Origin: Rhyzopertha dominica
Taxonomy: Eukaryota; Arthropoda; Insecta; Coleoptera; Bostrichidae
Assembly (NCBI GenBank): GCA_025024175.1
Contig: QCXZ01000001.1
Location: 43,394,942-43,458,941, forward strand
DNA: 64,000 nucleotides
Direction: 5' to 3'
The position numbers and the translations under genes are program-made. Below, in pieces: positions 13,369-25,548 of the stretch. The notes under the pieces are model-generated. The model searched no databases and had not been told where the DNA came from. It saw only the letters and a program-made list of their open reading frames with translations. Within the stretch, counting starts at the first letter, position 1. Each line of letters begins with the position of its first letter.

Positions 13369-15073
13369 TACAGGGTGTTGTTTTTGTGGGTGTCAACTGC
13401 ACGAAATCTGGTAGAACTTTTTTGTCGCACGCCACTGGACAAATTATTTTTTTTTCTGATATGTTCAGTCTTTTTACCAACTTTTTTTGTTCTTAAACTT
13501 TTTTAATATGTCGTTTAGTTTTCGAGATATTCCACTAAATTCAGGACCCATTACGACTACCATGGAAGGGACTAAAACTGAAATGACACTGACAATTAAC
13601 ATGTTTTAAATAAATAATGTCAAGAACGAAGAAAATTTAATAATAAAAATACTTACATACGACAACAAATTTATAATAAGTGTTCGAAGTGCATTCCTCC
13701 AGCCTCGATACATTTATTGCATCGACGAATCAATGAATTAACTGCTGCTCCAATTTTAATGGGATCATTTCTTAACTCGTTGCAGGCGTTCTGTATCCTT
13801 TCAGTTAATTCATCGCGAGTGTTGATTTGGGTTGCATAAACGATTCCCTTAATATCTCCCCAAACATAATAATCCAGGGGATTTAAGTCAGGTGAACGCG
13901 CAGGGCAAGCCACCGGCCCCTCACCGGGAATCAAATTCTGAAGGTTGCCGCCTTGCCGTCCTATCCATCGGCGAGGATAATTTTCGTCTAGCCAGTGCTG
14001 CACTTGCCGTCCATAGTGTGCAGGAGCACCGTCTAATTGCATCCAACATTCTTCACGTAAATGTAATGGAACATCTTCAATAACTTCAGGAAGAATATTT
14101 TCTAGAAAATCATGGAACAAATTGGCATTCAATCGAGGAGGAAGAAAATGTGGTCCACACAGATTATTACTTATAACGCCAATCCACACATTTGCACTGA
14201 ACTCGTGCTGAAATGAGGATTGCCTAATACACCTAGGATTTTCGTGATCCCAGACATGGAGATTATGGTAGTTCACGACTCCAGCTCTCGTGAAATTAGA
14301 CTCATCTGCCCACAAAACTTTGTGCAGAAAATGTGGATTTATTTCGACTGACTCCAGAATCCATCTACAAAACGTAAGACGCTTTTCAGCATCTTCAGGT
14401 AACAAACCTTGGACAGGCTGCAAATGGAAGGCTTTTCGGTGGTCTTGCTTAAGAACTCTAAACACCTTAGATTGGCATACACCGAGTTGTCGGGCTGCTC
14501 GACGTGTACTCATTGTTCTATCATTGTTGAAAACTTGAAGAATTCTCTTATCTCTTCGACAACCAATGCGATTTTGATTATTGAGAACTCCAAACCCATG
14601 TTCACGAAAACAACGATGAACTTCTACAAAAGTGTGGGAGTGCGGAACTCTTCTGTTCGGAAAACGTATGCGGTACTCTTCAACGGCAGCATTAGAATTT
14701 CCGTCGCAGAAACCATACACATAATGAATGTCGGCGTATTCGGCATTTGTAAACATTCTGGGCATCTTTTCGCACAATAAACGTCACAACAAAGGTCTCG
14801 AGCAACAATGATATTTATTTTGACTTAGGACTTACGCTGGGATGTGTTTTGTTTTTCAAGGCATGCTGCTATTTGCTCAACGCAGCTGAGCTGTGTTCGG
14901 AATTTAGTAGAATATTTCGAAAACTAAGCGACATATCAAAAATGTTTAAGAACAAAAAAAGTTGGTAAGAAGACTGGACATATCAGAAAAAAAAATAATT
15001 TGTCCAGAGGCGTGCGACACAAAAGTTCTACCAGATTTCGTGCAGCTGACACCCACAAAAACAAGACCCTGTA
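13369..15073 (-). mobile_element. Tc1/mariner-superfamily transposon (1705 bp) with 175-bp inverted repeats
   Basis: Ends read TACAGGGTGTTGTTTTTG (left) and, inverted, TACAGGGTCTTGTTTTTG (right). Inverted repeats cover about 13369-13543 and 14899-15073 at roughly 93% identity. TA lies outside both ends (13367-13368 and 15074-15075). The element contains one open transposase gene on the minus strand and little else, so it looks structurally complete. Confidence 0.82.
13671..14765 (-). CDS. Tc1/mariner-superfamily DDD transposase, open frame
   Basis: The enzyme would cut and paste its own element in the nucleus. The best start is the ATG opening MPRMFTNAEYADIHYVYGF (14765), the usual N-terminus of this lineage. 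An in-frame ATG 12 bases upstream gives 368 residues. The N-terminal third holds two helix-turn-helix regions (to STRRAARQLGVCQSKVFRVL). The catalytic core shows WADESNF, QLDGAP and SPDLNPLDYYVWG, so all three aspartates are present. Related insect transposases have 41 residues between the second and third aspartate (DD41D). Here I count 52, with extra residues between WIGRQGG and GPVACPARSPDL. No stop or frameshift interrupts it. Whether it is active cannot be told. Confidence 0.9.
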   Translation of the reverse strand: MPRMFTNAEYADIHYVYGFCDGNSNAAVEEYRIRFPNRRVPHSHTFVEVHRCFREHGFGVLNNQNRIGCRRDKRILQVFNNDRTMSTRRAARQLGVCQSKVFRVLKQDHRKAFHLQPVQGLLPEDAEKRLTFCRWILESVEINPHFLHKVLWADESNFTRAGVVNYHNLHVWDHENPRCIRQSSFQHEFSANVWIGVISNNLCGPHFLPPRLNANLFHDFLENILPEVIEDVPLHLREECWMQLDGAPAHYGRQVQHWLDENYPRRWIGRQGGNLQNLIPGEGPVACPARSPDLNPLDYYVWGDIKGIVYATQINTRDELTERIQNACNELRNDPIKIGAAVNSLIRRCNKCIEAGGMHFEHLL

Positions 15074-15323
15074 TAGCAATTAATCTAAATTTTTTATCAC
15101 ATGTCAGTTACGTTGTCCTTAGCATATAACCAAACACTTGCGTACTTACATCCCTGGCTTACGAGTAATATAATAAAAACCGAAAAATATTTCAAACTTT
15201 GGCGCCATTTTACTCCAAACGGAAGCGTTTTTGTAGTATTGTTTATATTATAAACTATCATTATTTCGGTTACTTCTATCGATACCTGAAGTTATTCTAG
15301 TAAAATCTGAATCACCCTGTATA

Positions 15324-16735
15324 ATACAAAGGTTTGGCCAATATTATTCCTACCAAAATCGCCAGACTTAGTACAATTGACCTTTTTTAAACAGAAATGG
15401 TGCAAGTAAGAAAGGGTTAATCATATTATAAGCCATATCCGGCACCATACTTTGAAAGTTCACAAACATGAGTTTAAATCCTTCTATAAAATATATGGGA
15501 TTAACTGGGTCAAGCTAAACTCCATTCTCATGTAAAACTTACAAAGTTAGAAAATTTAAATAAAAAGAGGGGAAGATGGCTGAAAAATGACAGCAGATTA
15601 TACGTTTCTTCTAATCTAAGATAATGTCACATTGCTATCAACTAAAAAATTTCACATAGTGACTTCTACTTTCGCTACATTATCACGTTTCCTAACTGAA
15701 ATCTGAAAGTCCAGTTACGGGGGTTTCACTCTCAAAGCATTTCTTCGCGTCTTAAATTCCTTCCCCATTCTAACTTTGAGTGCGTTAAACTGGAAGATTC
15801 GAATAAAATATGATTACGCTGGCTCATAAAATAACCTCCTTTTAAAGGTGTATGTTTTTTTTAAAATTCAAGATAGCGACAGTTGTTACAAACTCGAATA
15901 TTATTTGAAATAACTGATTGAAAGCCAATTTATTATCAACATAATGCGGTTTAGTAAAGTGAAATCGGAGAATCCATCCATTCATCCAAGTTAAGCGGGT
16001 TTCAATCTGAAAATGTTTCGGTTTTAGATTTGCAACTCCTATAGCTATAAAACGGATTAACCGATTTTAATTTACTAAACGATATTATGTATATAATGAA
16101 AGTGCTAAATGCACTTTTAATATGATGAACTATAACATCACCCTTTTACTATTAGTTTTGTTGTTTAAACATCAATAACTTTAGAATGGATTGTCTAATT
16201 TTAATTTTCTAAACGTATGACTTTCAAATGAAATTTACGTGACCTCAGTAGCTATTTAATTTTTTTAGCTAGTAGCGACTGTGACTGCTTTTCATCAGAG
16301 TCTTCTAACTTGATGTGTTTAAAAGTTAAGATGAAGGCAAGAAGACGCGCTAAACGATTGTTTACACAGTCTGGCGTGCGACGTTTTCCTGTTTTTATGT
16401 ACAGAATTCATACAATAAAATTATTTTAACCAAGTAAGTTTAACGAATTATAGGGTCAAGAAAACTTCGAATGCTGGAGAGACAAGTAAATTAATGGAGT
16501 TTTGCGTTATAAAATCTACAACTATTTCTAGTTGTAAAGGTTTTATGTAGGTTTTTAGAATTCCTTTATCCAAAGGTAATGCCATCAGCAAACAAACATA
16601 TTACTTTATCTTTTGTGTAACTTATGAGACTTACATATATTTCATATTGCTCTAAAAATCACATTGGTTAATATAATTGTATTGGTTTATTTTTTACTTG
16701 AGAAATGAGACCCAACGGTTGGGAAAATATAGGAA
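15324..16735. other. no gene recognised
   Basis: AT-rich DNA without supported frames. Confidence 0.5.
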
Positions 16736-18770
16736 GAAATTTAAAAAAACTGTCAATGGAAGGATGCAATGATGAAATAAATAAAACGACCCAGCGAGGG
16801 AAAAATATACGAGACAAAATGTTACATGAAAGATACGCTCCGACCAGTAAGGTAGTAGATATTATATTGACAGAAGAATAAAAAATATACGATTTTCGCC
16901 GTTGGCCTGATGCCCATAAAAGATTTGGGAATCTTTAGTAAAGAACCTGTAAAATACCGCAGTTAAATCGCCTGCTGTGCTTTACCACGCATGCCTGATT
17001 CTACATAGATATAGAATGGCGCATAATTGAATTCATGGCGTCAACAAAGTACCACCAAAAACTAAATTAACTGTTAGAAATAAATAAGAAAAGTACTTGC
17101 TCAACAATTTCAAACAGAACAGAAAGTAAGTGGAATACCAAAAGCATCCAACGTATACACATATAAGAGTAGGTAAAAAATATACCGGCAGACAAAGACG
17201 AAACCAGACTACAAAAATACAAAACCACACGAACTGATTTTAAACACTTAATAAAAGAAGCGAAAATAATTTGAAAGGAATTTGGACGTTACAATTGTTG
17301 TTGTTGTTACTGTGAAATAGTTCCAAGTATCTAGAGAAGACATACAGGAAATCAACTGTTGTAGTACAGAAAATTCAACGAGACAGAAACTGCCTTCGAA
17401 GCATACTGGTTCACATATACGAGGAGAGCATTACCAACAAAAATGAAAAAATCCTGCAAGAGAAATAAAAAGTGAAACTGCAAATCACGAAGACGCAAGT
17501 TCAGAAGGAGCTTGAAAGAAACGGTTCAAGAACTACGACCAAAATAAATATCAACGTAAAGGGCCAACAGAATACTAGCACTTCTAAACGAACTAGAACA
17601 AAAATGCTCCGAGGAAGCAGAAGGAATCGTATCTGCAGCAACATAAGGAGAGCGTAAGAAAACGCGATAATACTGTACCGAAATGAGGAAGACATGGAAA
17701 TAATCCCAGCCACAAAAAATTGGGACGACCGTAAAGAATCTCCAAAAAAAAGCTAATGTACACAGACGACAAATAGCCCGTGGAGCAACGTCACTTTACC
17801 TACAGCTCCGGGAAGCGAACAGCTGAACACATACGTCGACATCATCATCAAAGAGCTATCTTAACAAGAATCACAACTGTCATTTAAAAAAGACAAGAAA
17901 ATAATAAACAGGTCCTAAATTTTTATACTACTGCAGACATCAGCTCATACGAGGAAGAAAAATAATGCAACCGAGCTAAGCTAACACTAAACACGAGAAA
18001 CATCTAAAGAAAGCATTCGCTGGTTGAGCGTACCCTGCAAACCTCATTCCAATCCCGATTCCCGTAACATGCGTTACGTGAGAGCCCAATAGCAACAAGC
18101 GTGTCTTCATCCCTCCAACCCAGCGTAGATGTAGCCGGCCGCGTCTACCTGGTATNGCCGGAAGCGACAGAAATGCCTACCGAGTGCTGGTTGAATCAAT
18201 CAATCAACCAATCAAGAATAAAGAAAATTATTTTGAAAACCAAAATCTATTCTACGACACTTTGACACAGTTAATCAAAAAGAAAACCACCCAGACTAAA
18301 AAAACATCAAAGCCAAAGAGAAAAACATTATAACCTAGAAAAATGAAATGGTAGACAAACGGAGGCAGTATTTTGTACATAAATAAACCAAAGAGAAGAG
18401 AAAATATTAGACGAAGATAAAACGAACGTGGAAATTATCTAAACCAAATAACACTAGAGGAAGTAACTCAAGCCATTGATGAAGTGAAATTAGGAAAATA
18501 TTCGGACTAAGACAAAATTACACCTGAAATGGTAAAATATGTGAAAGAAATGCTTAAGAAAGAGTTTTACGAACCATCACTTAATGACACGAAATGATAT
18601 ACTCAAAGAACTGGAATATACACATAATAACGCCGTTATTCAGGAGACTACACGCATTTTTTGCAAATTATGAAGGAATCGCACCATTAAATATTCCCAA
18701 TAAAGTCTTGGCTAGAATAATAGCAAAAGGCTACGAGAAAAAGGATTTATTAAATTAATAAAAAAAGCAA
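16736..18770 (+). mobile_element. decayed non-LTR retrotransposon (reverse transcriptase start readable at 18430-18770)
   Basis: At 18430-18770 plus-strand frames give ITLEEVTQAIDEVKLGKYSD, ITPEMVKYVKEML and, after frameshifts, NYEGIAPLNIPNKVLARII. These match the linker and first reverse transcriptase motifs of RTE/CR1-type elements (family: EEV-AI-LK-GKA-G-D, NYRGI-LLN--YKVLARII). The A-rich region upstream (16740-18400) has the same composition and may be the rest of the element, but I could not place domains. Near 18195 there is a short CAATCAATCAA run that could be an old 3' tail of another insertion. Confidence 0.5.
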
Positions 18771-20750
18771 AGGAAATTCATGTGTGTTTTGTGGTTCTAA
18801 GAGAAGTGTTATTGATGGAAACAATTTATTTTCGATTGAGTTAAATAGCTGCTCTGAATGTGAGATATATTTTGAATAAAGTACGCTGGGTACTTTACTT
18901 TTAGTTTAAGACAATATACTTGACCGATGCTGCCTTTATCCGAGTATATATTCGTATAATTTGCATTTGCTGTACTGCGCTGTACTGGATAATACAAAAC
19001 GATACAAGGCTTTAGATTCCTTTGTAATTTTTTAATAGTACAGTTAATGTTCACATCTGGGTAGTTTTTGAAATCCTGGGAAGTCTTGTAAACAATTATA
19101 TAAACTGTATATCTAAAATATAAGCAAATCGATATATACTAATATTGTAAAATATATATTCCTTTAGGAATATAAGATTATGCCTTTATAAAGTAAGACG
19201 TATATAAAAAGTTAAAAGTAGTATAACCGAAATATAACAAATAAATAGTCGCACTCTAGATACAAATCTAGGAGTTGTATAAACTTGTCAGTTTAAAATA
19301 AAATAAGCGTTTATTCGATAGTGTTATCCAGTGGAAGGGTAACGCTGACCACAATCTGAGGCACCACCTGGAGCGTACCACATTCACTTTGCCAAAATTG
19401 TAACCTAGTTTGGAAGAAGGCTTAGGGCGTTTTCAAGATTTAATTAACAAGTGTTACAGACGTCCGTCAACAATAGATTTTTCAATCAGACCACTTCGAA
19501 CACCTGCAGCCGCTTGCCGCTCAACAGAAGTGTTTGTATACCTGCACCCAATAAATTTACTATTCGATACTTGATACAAGGCACGATTTGTGCGTGCAGA
19601 ACTTAAGTCTCTTGAGACGAAGTGGATAAAATGCAGTACGGCGGTGAAAGTGATCTAACATAGTGTGCGAAAATTGTATAATACCTGGTGCCGCATCTAC
19701 TGTTACCACTCCTACGAATAATCTAGATCTGTGTAAGGAGAGTAAAGCCGCCAATGTACTGTGGTTGCGTAATTAGTACCTATTTATAGCTTGAAATTGA
19801 AATTTTGTGTTAGCATCAGTAAACTGTTTCATGTATTTAGATAGAGACCTTATCACCATAGGCTCATAGGCTGACTAAATGCCACAGTACAGACTATTAT
19901 ACACAACTAAAAATTGATCAAGTATGTCTATTAAAGCATTTCGCATTTATTTAAAAAACATTTCGTGAAACAATATTTGTGTGCACCGCGTAGGTCTGTC
20001 GAAGCCTGGCGAAACATGGGGTTCATGTTTTTTTTAATCTTCAAGCTGGTGTGATGGTTTTGTAAGCCGCGTTGGCAGATTTATTTTATTAGTTCTTGTT
20101 CAAAGTATCGGAACTCAAAGAGCACAGGCTAGACAAAAACGATATTTGTAGTTAGGCTAAAGTGATTTTTTCTGGTATTTTGGAGAATGTAGGAAGGAGA
20201 AATTAGATGTTTGTATTTTCTGTTTGCCAGATGTTGATGGGAACTAAAATGTAAACGATCCGGAAAGGACATTTTAGGAACGCTAAGGAAATGAGAAAAC
20301 AGAAAAGACAGTTGATAACCGTCGTCACGATTAGATGACTTGGGACTTGAATATTACTGTAACTGTAACCTTTCGTTCACGTATGTTTTGCCATTGATAT
20401 ATGTACGTCTATTGTAATTTATTAATATTGTTCGTGGCATTTATCGATCGCCTTATGACAATTTTTGTGCATAGTGAAGTGCTGTGTAAAGAACTTTCTG
20501 GGGTATGTAAAGGTCTATCTCTCTTGTCACACAACTAGCCCGGTCCTGTTTTTTTTTTCAACCTAAATTCATTATTACTTATTACATTATTTACTAATTT
20601 TAACGCACGTCACTTTTGCGTAGACCCCTATTATGTGTATGTTCTTACCTTGAAACGTAAATTACTAACGTACTTTTAGGGTAAGATAACGGGTGTATAC
20701 CATTATCGTACTCTTGCCGTAATTATCGTACCAACAGCGACTTTGTAAAC
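18771..20750. other. no gene recognised
   Basis: AT-rich DNA. Minus-strand frames at 18809-19054 and 19560-19754 carry no known motif. Confidence 0.5.
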
Positions 20751-20751
20751 C

Positions 20752-21749
20752 TACAGGGTGTCCCGCATTATGTGGGTAACCTCTCGGGATCTGAAAACTG
20801 GTACAAACATAACTCTATTTTACAGTATAACTTTTTTTTAATAACTCCCGCCTACTGAGATATTGACTCTTAAACATGAGGGAAGAGAAACAATTTTTAA
20901 AAAATATCTCAGACCGGTTGATACTATTTCATCAAATTATTTGAAGTGGAAGCCGTTAAAATGACGAGCGTTTTTTTAATCTTTGGGCCTTGTAAAGAAA
21001 AAAAGTACTCTGTTCATGCTGCTAAAATTGACCCTTTCCGAGAAAATTGTGTTTGAATGTTATTTTCACATTTTCACTGCTTAACTAAACTATTTTTTAA
21101 ATCAAATTGATCGTGATAAATAATAAAATTGTGTTTGATGTCACTGTTACATTGATATTTTGACAAAAATTTGTAAAAATTCTGAAATAATACTAATGGA
21201 ATATTCACATAAATGAGTACGCTACCATACTTATTTATATGAATATAAAATTCTCATTTTATCAGGATTTTTGCAAAAAATTATGTAAAGTATTGTCAAA
21301 ATGTCCATGTAACAGTGACATCAAACACAGTTTTATTATTTATCACGGTCAATTTGATAAAATAAATTATTCAGTTCAGCAGTGAAAATGTGAATCGTAA
21401 CAGTCAACTACAAGAGTCAATTTTAGCCGCATGAAAGATGAGTACTTTTTTTCTTTACAAGGACCAAACATTAAAAAACACATATTATGAAGAAAATACT
21501 GAACCGTTTAAAAGATAAGGGATAACATGTGGGAGGATTGCCGCCTCCCGGCCTCCCAAAACTTTTATTTAAAACATATGCACGTCATTCTAACGGCTTG
21601 CACTTCAAATAATAATAGCCAAATTTTGATGAAATTATATCAACCCGCAACCCGCAATATCTCATTAGGCGGGCGTTATTTAAAAAAAGTTATACTGTAA
21701 AATAGTGTTATTTTTGCACCAGTTTTCAGATTCCGAGAGGTTGCCCACA
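20752..21749. mobile_element. 1 kb foldback MITE, right tip missing
   Basis: It begins TACAGGGTGTCCCGCATTAT after a TA. The right end reads CAGTTTTCAGATTCCGAGAG, the inverse of positions about 20785-20805, and stops about 19 bases short of a full inverted end. Inverted similarity continues inwards through both arms (for example the GACATCAAACACA and AAGTACT segments) to a centre near 21230, so almost the whole element is one hairpin. An unrelated 100-base GC-rich piece (about 21485-21590) interrupts the right arm. No coding capacity. The TACAGGGTG tip suggests mobilisation by a Tc1/mariner transposase. Confidence 0.78.
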
Positions 21750-22155
21750 ATTTGATTATAGCACAAATTGTGTATACTTACACAGATGATTCATAATAAA
21801 CGAACAGTGACAATTTGTTCAAAAGGTAGAACCCTTAGGCTGGCCGTGCCACAAGGAGTACATTAATGCATCTTTTCACAAACTTCAAAAATACACATGA
21901 CGTTTTTTAGGTAACATTATTTTGCTTAGTAGAAAACTATAGAATTAACCCTTATTAAAACACAAACTTGTCTATACCTGTCTTAACGAACTTGTACGTT
22001 GTATGTACGTTAACGATAACTAAATCAGTAACGTATTTCCAATATTGCGCCTATATTTTCTTACAATACAATTTATGGTCAATATTGTAGCAGTATGGAA
22101 AATTGACTATAAATCTATTACAGTTATAAGTGCAATAATAATATATATAATAATA
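21750..22155. other. no gene recognised
   Basis: AT-rich spacer leading into the RNase H fragment. Confidence 0.5.
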
Positions 22156-22680
22156 AGGTTGGCCCAACATAAATGGGTTAATTTGATTTGGGTGCCTGCT
22201 CACGCAAGCACTGAAGACAAGAAGGCAATGAAAGAGCCGATAGGTTAGCGAAAAGGGTGGCGTCAGCACTTTATCCCGGACCACAACCTTCCATTACTAT
22301 CCCAGAAAACAGACTGAGGGCTGAGATCACAAAGTGGCTTGGTCGTCAGTGTTGATATGTATTGGGAAGACGCGCCGGAACTGAGGCATCTAGGGCCTTC
22401 ATTAATGTACCTACGCCTGCTCAGGAACGCAAATGGCTTTTAAGCCTGGGTCGTTCTCAATTGCTTTTAATAGTGGGTGTCGTTACGGGACACTGTCGGC
22501 TCCATAAACACCTATATAATATGGGTGTAGCAGAGAGTAGCATCGGTCTGGTCTACTTAGAACAGAGGAAACTCTGATTCACCTCCTTACCAACTGCGGA
22601 TCGCTGGGAGGCAAAAGGTTTGGAGATAGGTCTCAATTTATTCGGACTGAAGACATTTATAGCTTACCTTACCTTATAAC
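22156..22680 (+). mobile_element. non-LTR retrotransposon, RNase H and C-terminal fragment
   Basis: Plus-strand frames read VNLIWVPAHASTED, which matches the RNase H motif F-WVPGH of Jockey/I/R1-type elements. After shifts come ITIPENRLRAEITKWL, then VTGHCRLHKHLYNMGVAES and ETLIHLLTNCG, the usual C-terminal Cys/His-region neighbours (family TGH-RL--HL---G). Several frameshifts; no upstream reverse transcriptase remains. A TACCTTACCTTA run near 22668 may be the 3' tail. Confidence 0.75.
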
Positions 22681-25085
22681 TTATAGAACTGCTGAATCAA
22701 ATTTCTATAAGTGACATTGACAATTTATGTTAGTAAGAGGTAATAAAGCACATTCATTCTTGATGACCTTATTAATTGAGTACCTACTATAATGTTTCCG
22801 TAAAAAAATTCTTATGCTTATTTGTCAATTCATGCAGCGATGTTATTACATGTAGAACACTTCACGTAAATAAGGAATTTCTCTGGCAGACAGTAAAAGC
22901 AGCATCCACTTTAACGCTCACTTGCCTTCAAGACAAATTTGAAGATTAATTTATTACCAAGCGGTAAATATTTTCATAACAATTATTATGTATACTACAC
23001 TATTGTGTAATGGAACACATTTCATACTGTACTTTATAAATAAAACTTTGTCAACTAGATTTATTAGACGTGTTGATTGTCTAAAATAGTATAATAAATC
23101 ACATTAGCAGAGCAGTTCAATATACGATACGAACACAGGTTTGTTAAAGTATACGGTGGTCGTGTGCTATAAAGGACATGTTGCAATGGGCCACGGCGTT
23201 GGTGCAATAAATCGACTTTTTTTTATTCAACTGCATTCGGCGTGTGCTCAGTTACCTGCCGCACCCTTATTGTGTTCATTGCCTGCTAGGTACGTTGGCA
23301 TGCAGGAAGGTTTCAAATGAACTCGCTTTGCAGAATGACGGCACTTTTGTTCTGCAAACAATATACGTATTTGATACGTAGGCGGTTCCAAAAATAAAGA
23401 TTTGAAAATCTTACTTTAGATAATACTGGATAAACTTGAAAGTATTCCTGAAATAGAACAAGTATGCGACTTCAGTGTCAACTTTCCGAAGAACTCAATA
23501 TGTTGTACATGTACGGGATATAGGTAGTTGGCATTTCTGAGAAGCACGGACCAAATGCGTTTTAAAGAACTATACAGGATGCCGTCTTTTTCTGCTTTTT
23601 AACGCATTTTCCACTTCATTTGTGAAGAAAAAGCGCTGTTGCCCGCATTTTGTCGCTCTGATGTCCTTCAGACGCATAAATAGTAGCTCTAGAATGGCTC
23701 AACGGATTGGGTTTGTTGATGGCTCGTCGGATAGGTCTCGATCCAACGATGAACATTTACTTGCAGATAAGCTTTGTTTGTTATTTTGCTTTCTATAAGA
23801 AATGTATCTTTTATACTTAAATAAAATTAAATATACCTCATTAAAAAAATGCATTATAATCTCTTTTCCCGAAAATGCTGTCACTTCCAATATGGTTACA
23901 ATTATGAATAGTTTCGAATTCAAATAAGTTGATGTTATTAAATATAGGCCTACTTTTTTCTAATTTACCTGAAGTTTACATTAGAGTATCAACAGTTAAC
24001 TGACAAGTGTCAGATAACTTAGCGCAAACATAGAAAATCGTTGAGAAGTCCGACCACCGCACCAGTTAAAAAATGCGCGGGAGTCAGCACTGTACCTACA
24101 TTCCACGTGTATTTCTATTTCACTTAAAAATAAAGCAACGACATCTTAGAAAACATACTTATTTGTATAAGTTAAACTTATAAAGCTAATAATACAAACA
24201 CTAAACTGAAAGGTATATTATCATGTGTGCATAAAGGTTTGCTCTAAAAACAGGCCGTATATCTATGTATATCTAGCCCCAAAATTTTACTTACAAAATA
24301 TATGTTCATTACAAATTATACATGAATTTTAAAGTATGTGCTTTCAACTATTCTTAAACAATCTCACAGCATGCATAAATTAATATTTCAACACATATTG
24401 GATGCCATATACTTCTTAACTATTCAGAAATGTTTATAGAATTTTAAATTTGGAATGAACAGTTAATAATAAATGAAGATAAGTTGTGCAAGCTAAACCA
24501 ATACTAAATTTATAAAGTTAGTTTCACACATTTTTTACCTCGAAGTATTACTACATTTAATAATAACAGTCTGAAAGGCAACCAAAATTAGCTAAGGATC
24601 TTTATTTAAACCTAGCAATCTGCCCCTGATTCTTTCACACCTGTTGAATGTGTGAATGAGTGTGTTTTCTTGTTTCTTTCAAAGCCTAGTAATGCAGAAT
24701 GCAGTAACTTAGCTATTAATGCTTCAACTTATTCCTGCTTTGCTGAGAACACAATATATTATGTAAATATTTAAAAAAACTGCATCTACTGAGTTGTGAA
24801 GATTAAAAATTTCAGTACAGAGGTACACTTAATAAATAATTCGCTGTAAACCATGCATTTCAGAATAAGACAACTTTAATGAACTAACAATTACTACAAT
24901 ATCATTGCTAGTTAAATTGTGGTGTTTACCAGGAACCATATTGTAAAGTATATGGTTGCAATCGTTGCCATGTTGTTAGTAAACATTTAAGATTACATAG
25001 TTAAAGGATATATTTATTTTAATAATTCCGTGAAAAATTCTTGATTTCGCATATTATATAGTTATATATAGTATATAGTTAGCAG
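22681..25085. other. no gene recognised (2.4 kb)
   Basis: AT-rich DNA. The minus-strand frame at 23699-23923 ends in a serine/aspartate-rich stretch but has no identifiable domain. Confidence 0.45.
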
Positions 25086-25089
25086 TTAC

Positions 25090-25480
25090 CTCTTGTTATT
25101 TTTAAAGAACGGAGCATCATTCCATCTCCCAACCGATGTAGTTGCAAAACAAGTAATCGTGAATCGATCACTAAGGTAAATAGGCCCTCGTCGATGAAGT
25201 TTTAGGTATACAATGCTGAATGTACTACTTACAATTATTAGTAGCTTAAAATACGCAAGACCAAAACCTGCCTTTAACTCCACACCACAGTTATTTTACT
25301 ACTGTACCTGTATGTGCATATACTCAGAATCTGGCATAATGAAGTACTTTGCAAGTATATCTTCTAGCTCCACTATAAAGGCCCCCACTAAGTTTTTTTC
25401 ACTAATAAAATCCGTAAACATACCGTGTTTAATGTTGCTGCATATTCTGTTCCCAGTTTCAAAATCAACAGGTCGTAAGC
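25090..25480 (-). CDS. candidate two-exon coding segment, function unknown
   Basis: On the minus strand, about 25480-25324 reads as uninterrupted, normal-looking coding sequence (DFETGNRICSNIKHGMFTDF, then LVGAFIVELEDILAKYFIMP) and can end at a donor TCTGA/GTATAT (cut after 25324, phase 2). An acceptor ACATTCAG opens a second segment at 25215 in the matching phase (LHRRGPIYLSDRFTIT, SVGRWNDAPFF), closing with AAGAG/GTAACT at 25090. The phase agreement across a 108-base intron supports a real gene. I do not recognise the protein. A stop lies upstream in frame near 25505, so the 5' limit is uncertain and the acceptor of the first segment is weak. The frames could also be an unrecognised transposon. 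Confidence 0.33.
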
Positions 25481-25548
25481 TTGGTGAAACTGAACCACGA
25501 TGGGAGGTTCAGAGGACACGATCGCTACATCTCAAAATTGTTAACTAA

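Larger units (their letters stand above)
13120..15321. mobile_element. palindromic MITE arms enclosing a Tc1/mariner-type element
   Basis: The outer arms are 13120-13368 and 15074-15321, inverted copies of each other at about 97% identity over nearly 250 bases. They begin TACAGGATGATTCAG on the left and, inverted, TACAGGGTGATTCAG on the right, with a TA duplication at 13118-13119 and 15322-15323. A second set of ends sits exactly where the arms stop (see 13369-15073). Read together, this is either one element with 425-bp inverted repeats or a palindromic MITE with a transposon at its centre. I favour the second. Confidence 0.8.

Noticed and set aside
13892..14780. Plus-strand frames of 63-123 codons
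   Set aside because: They are antisense shadows of the transposase gene.
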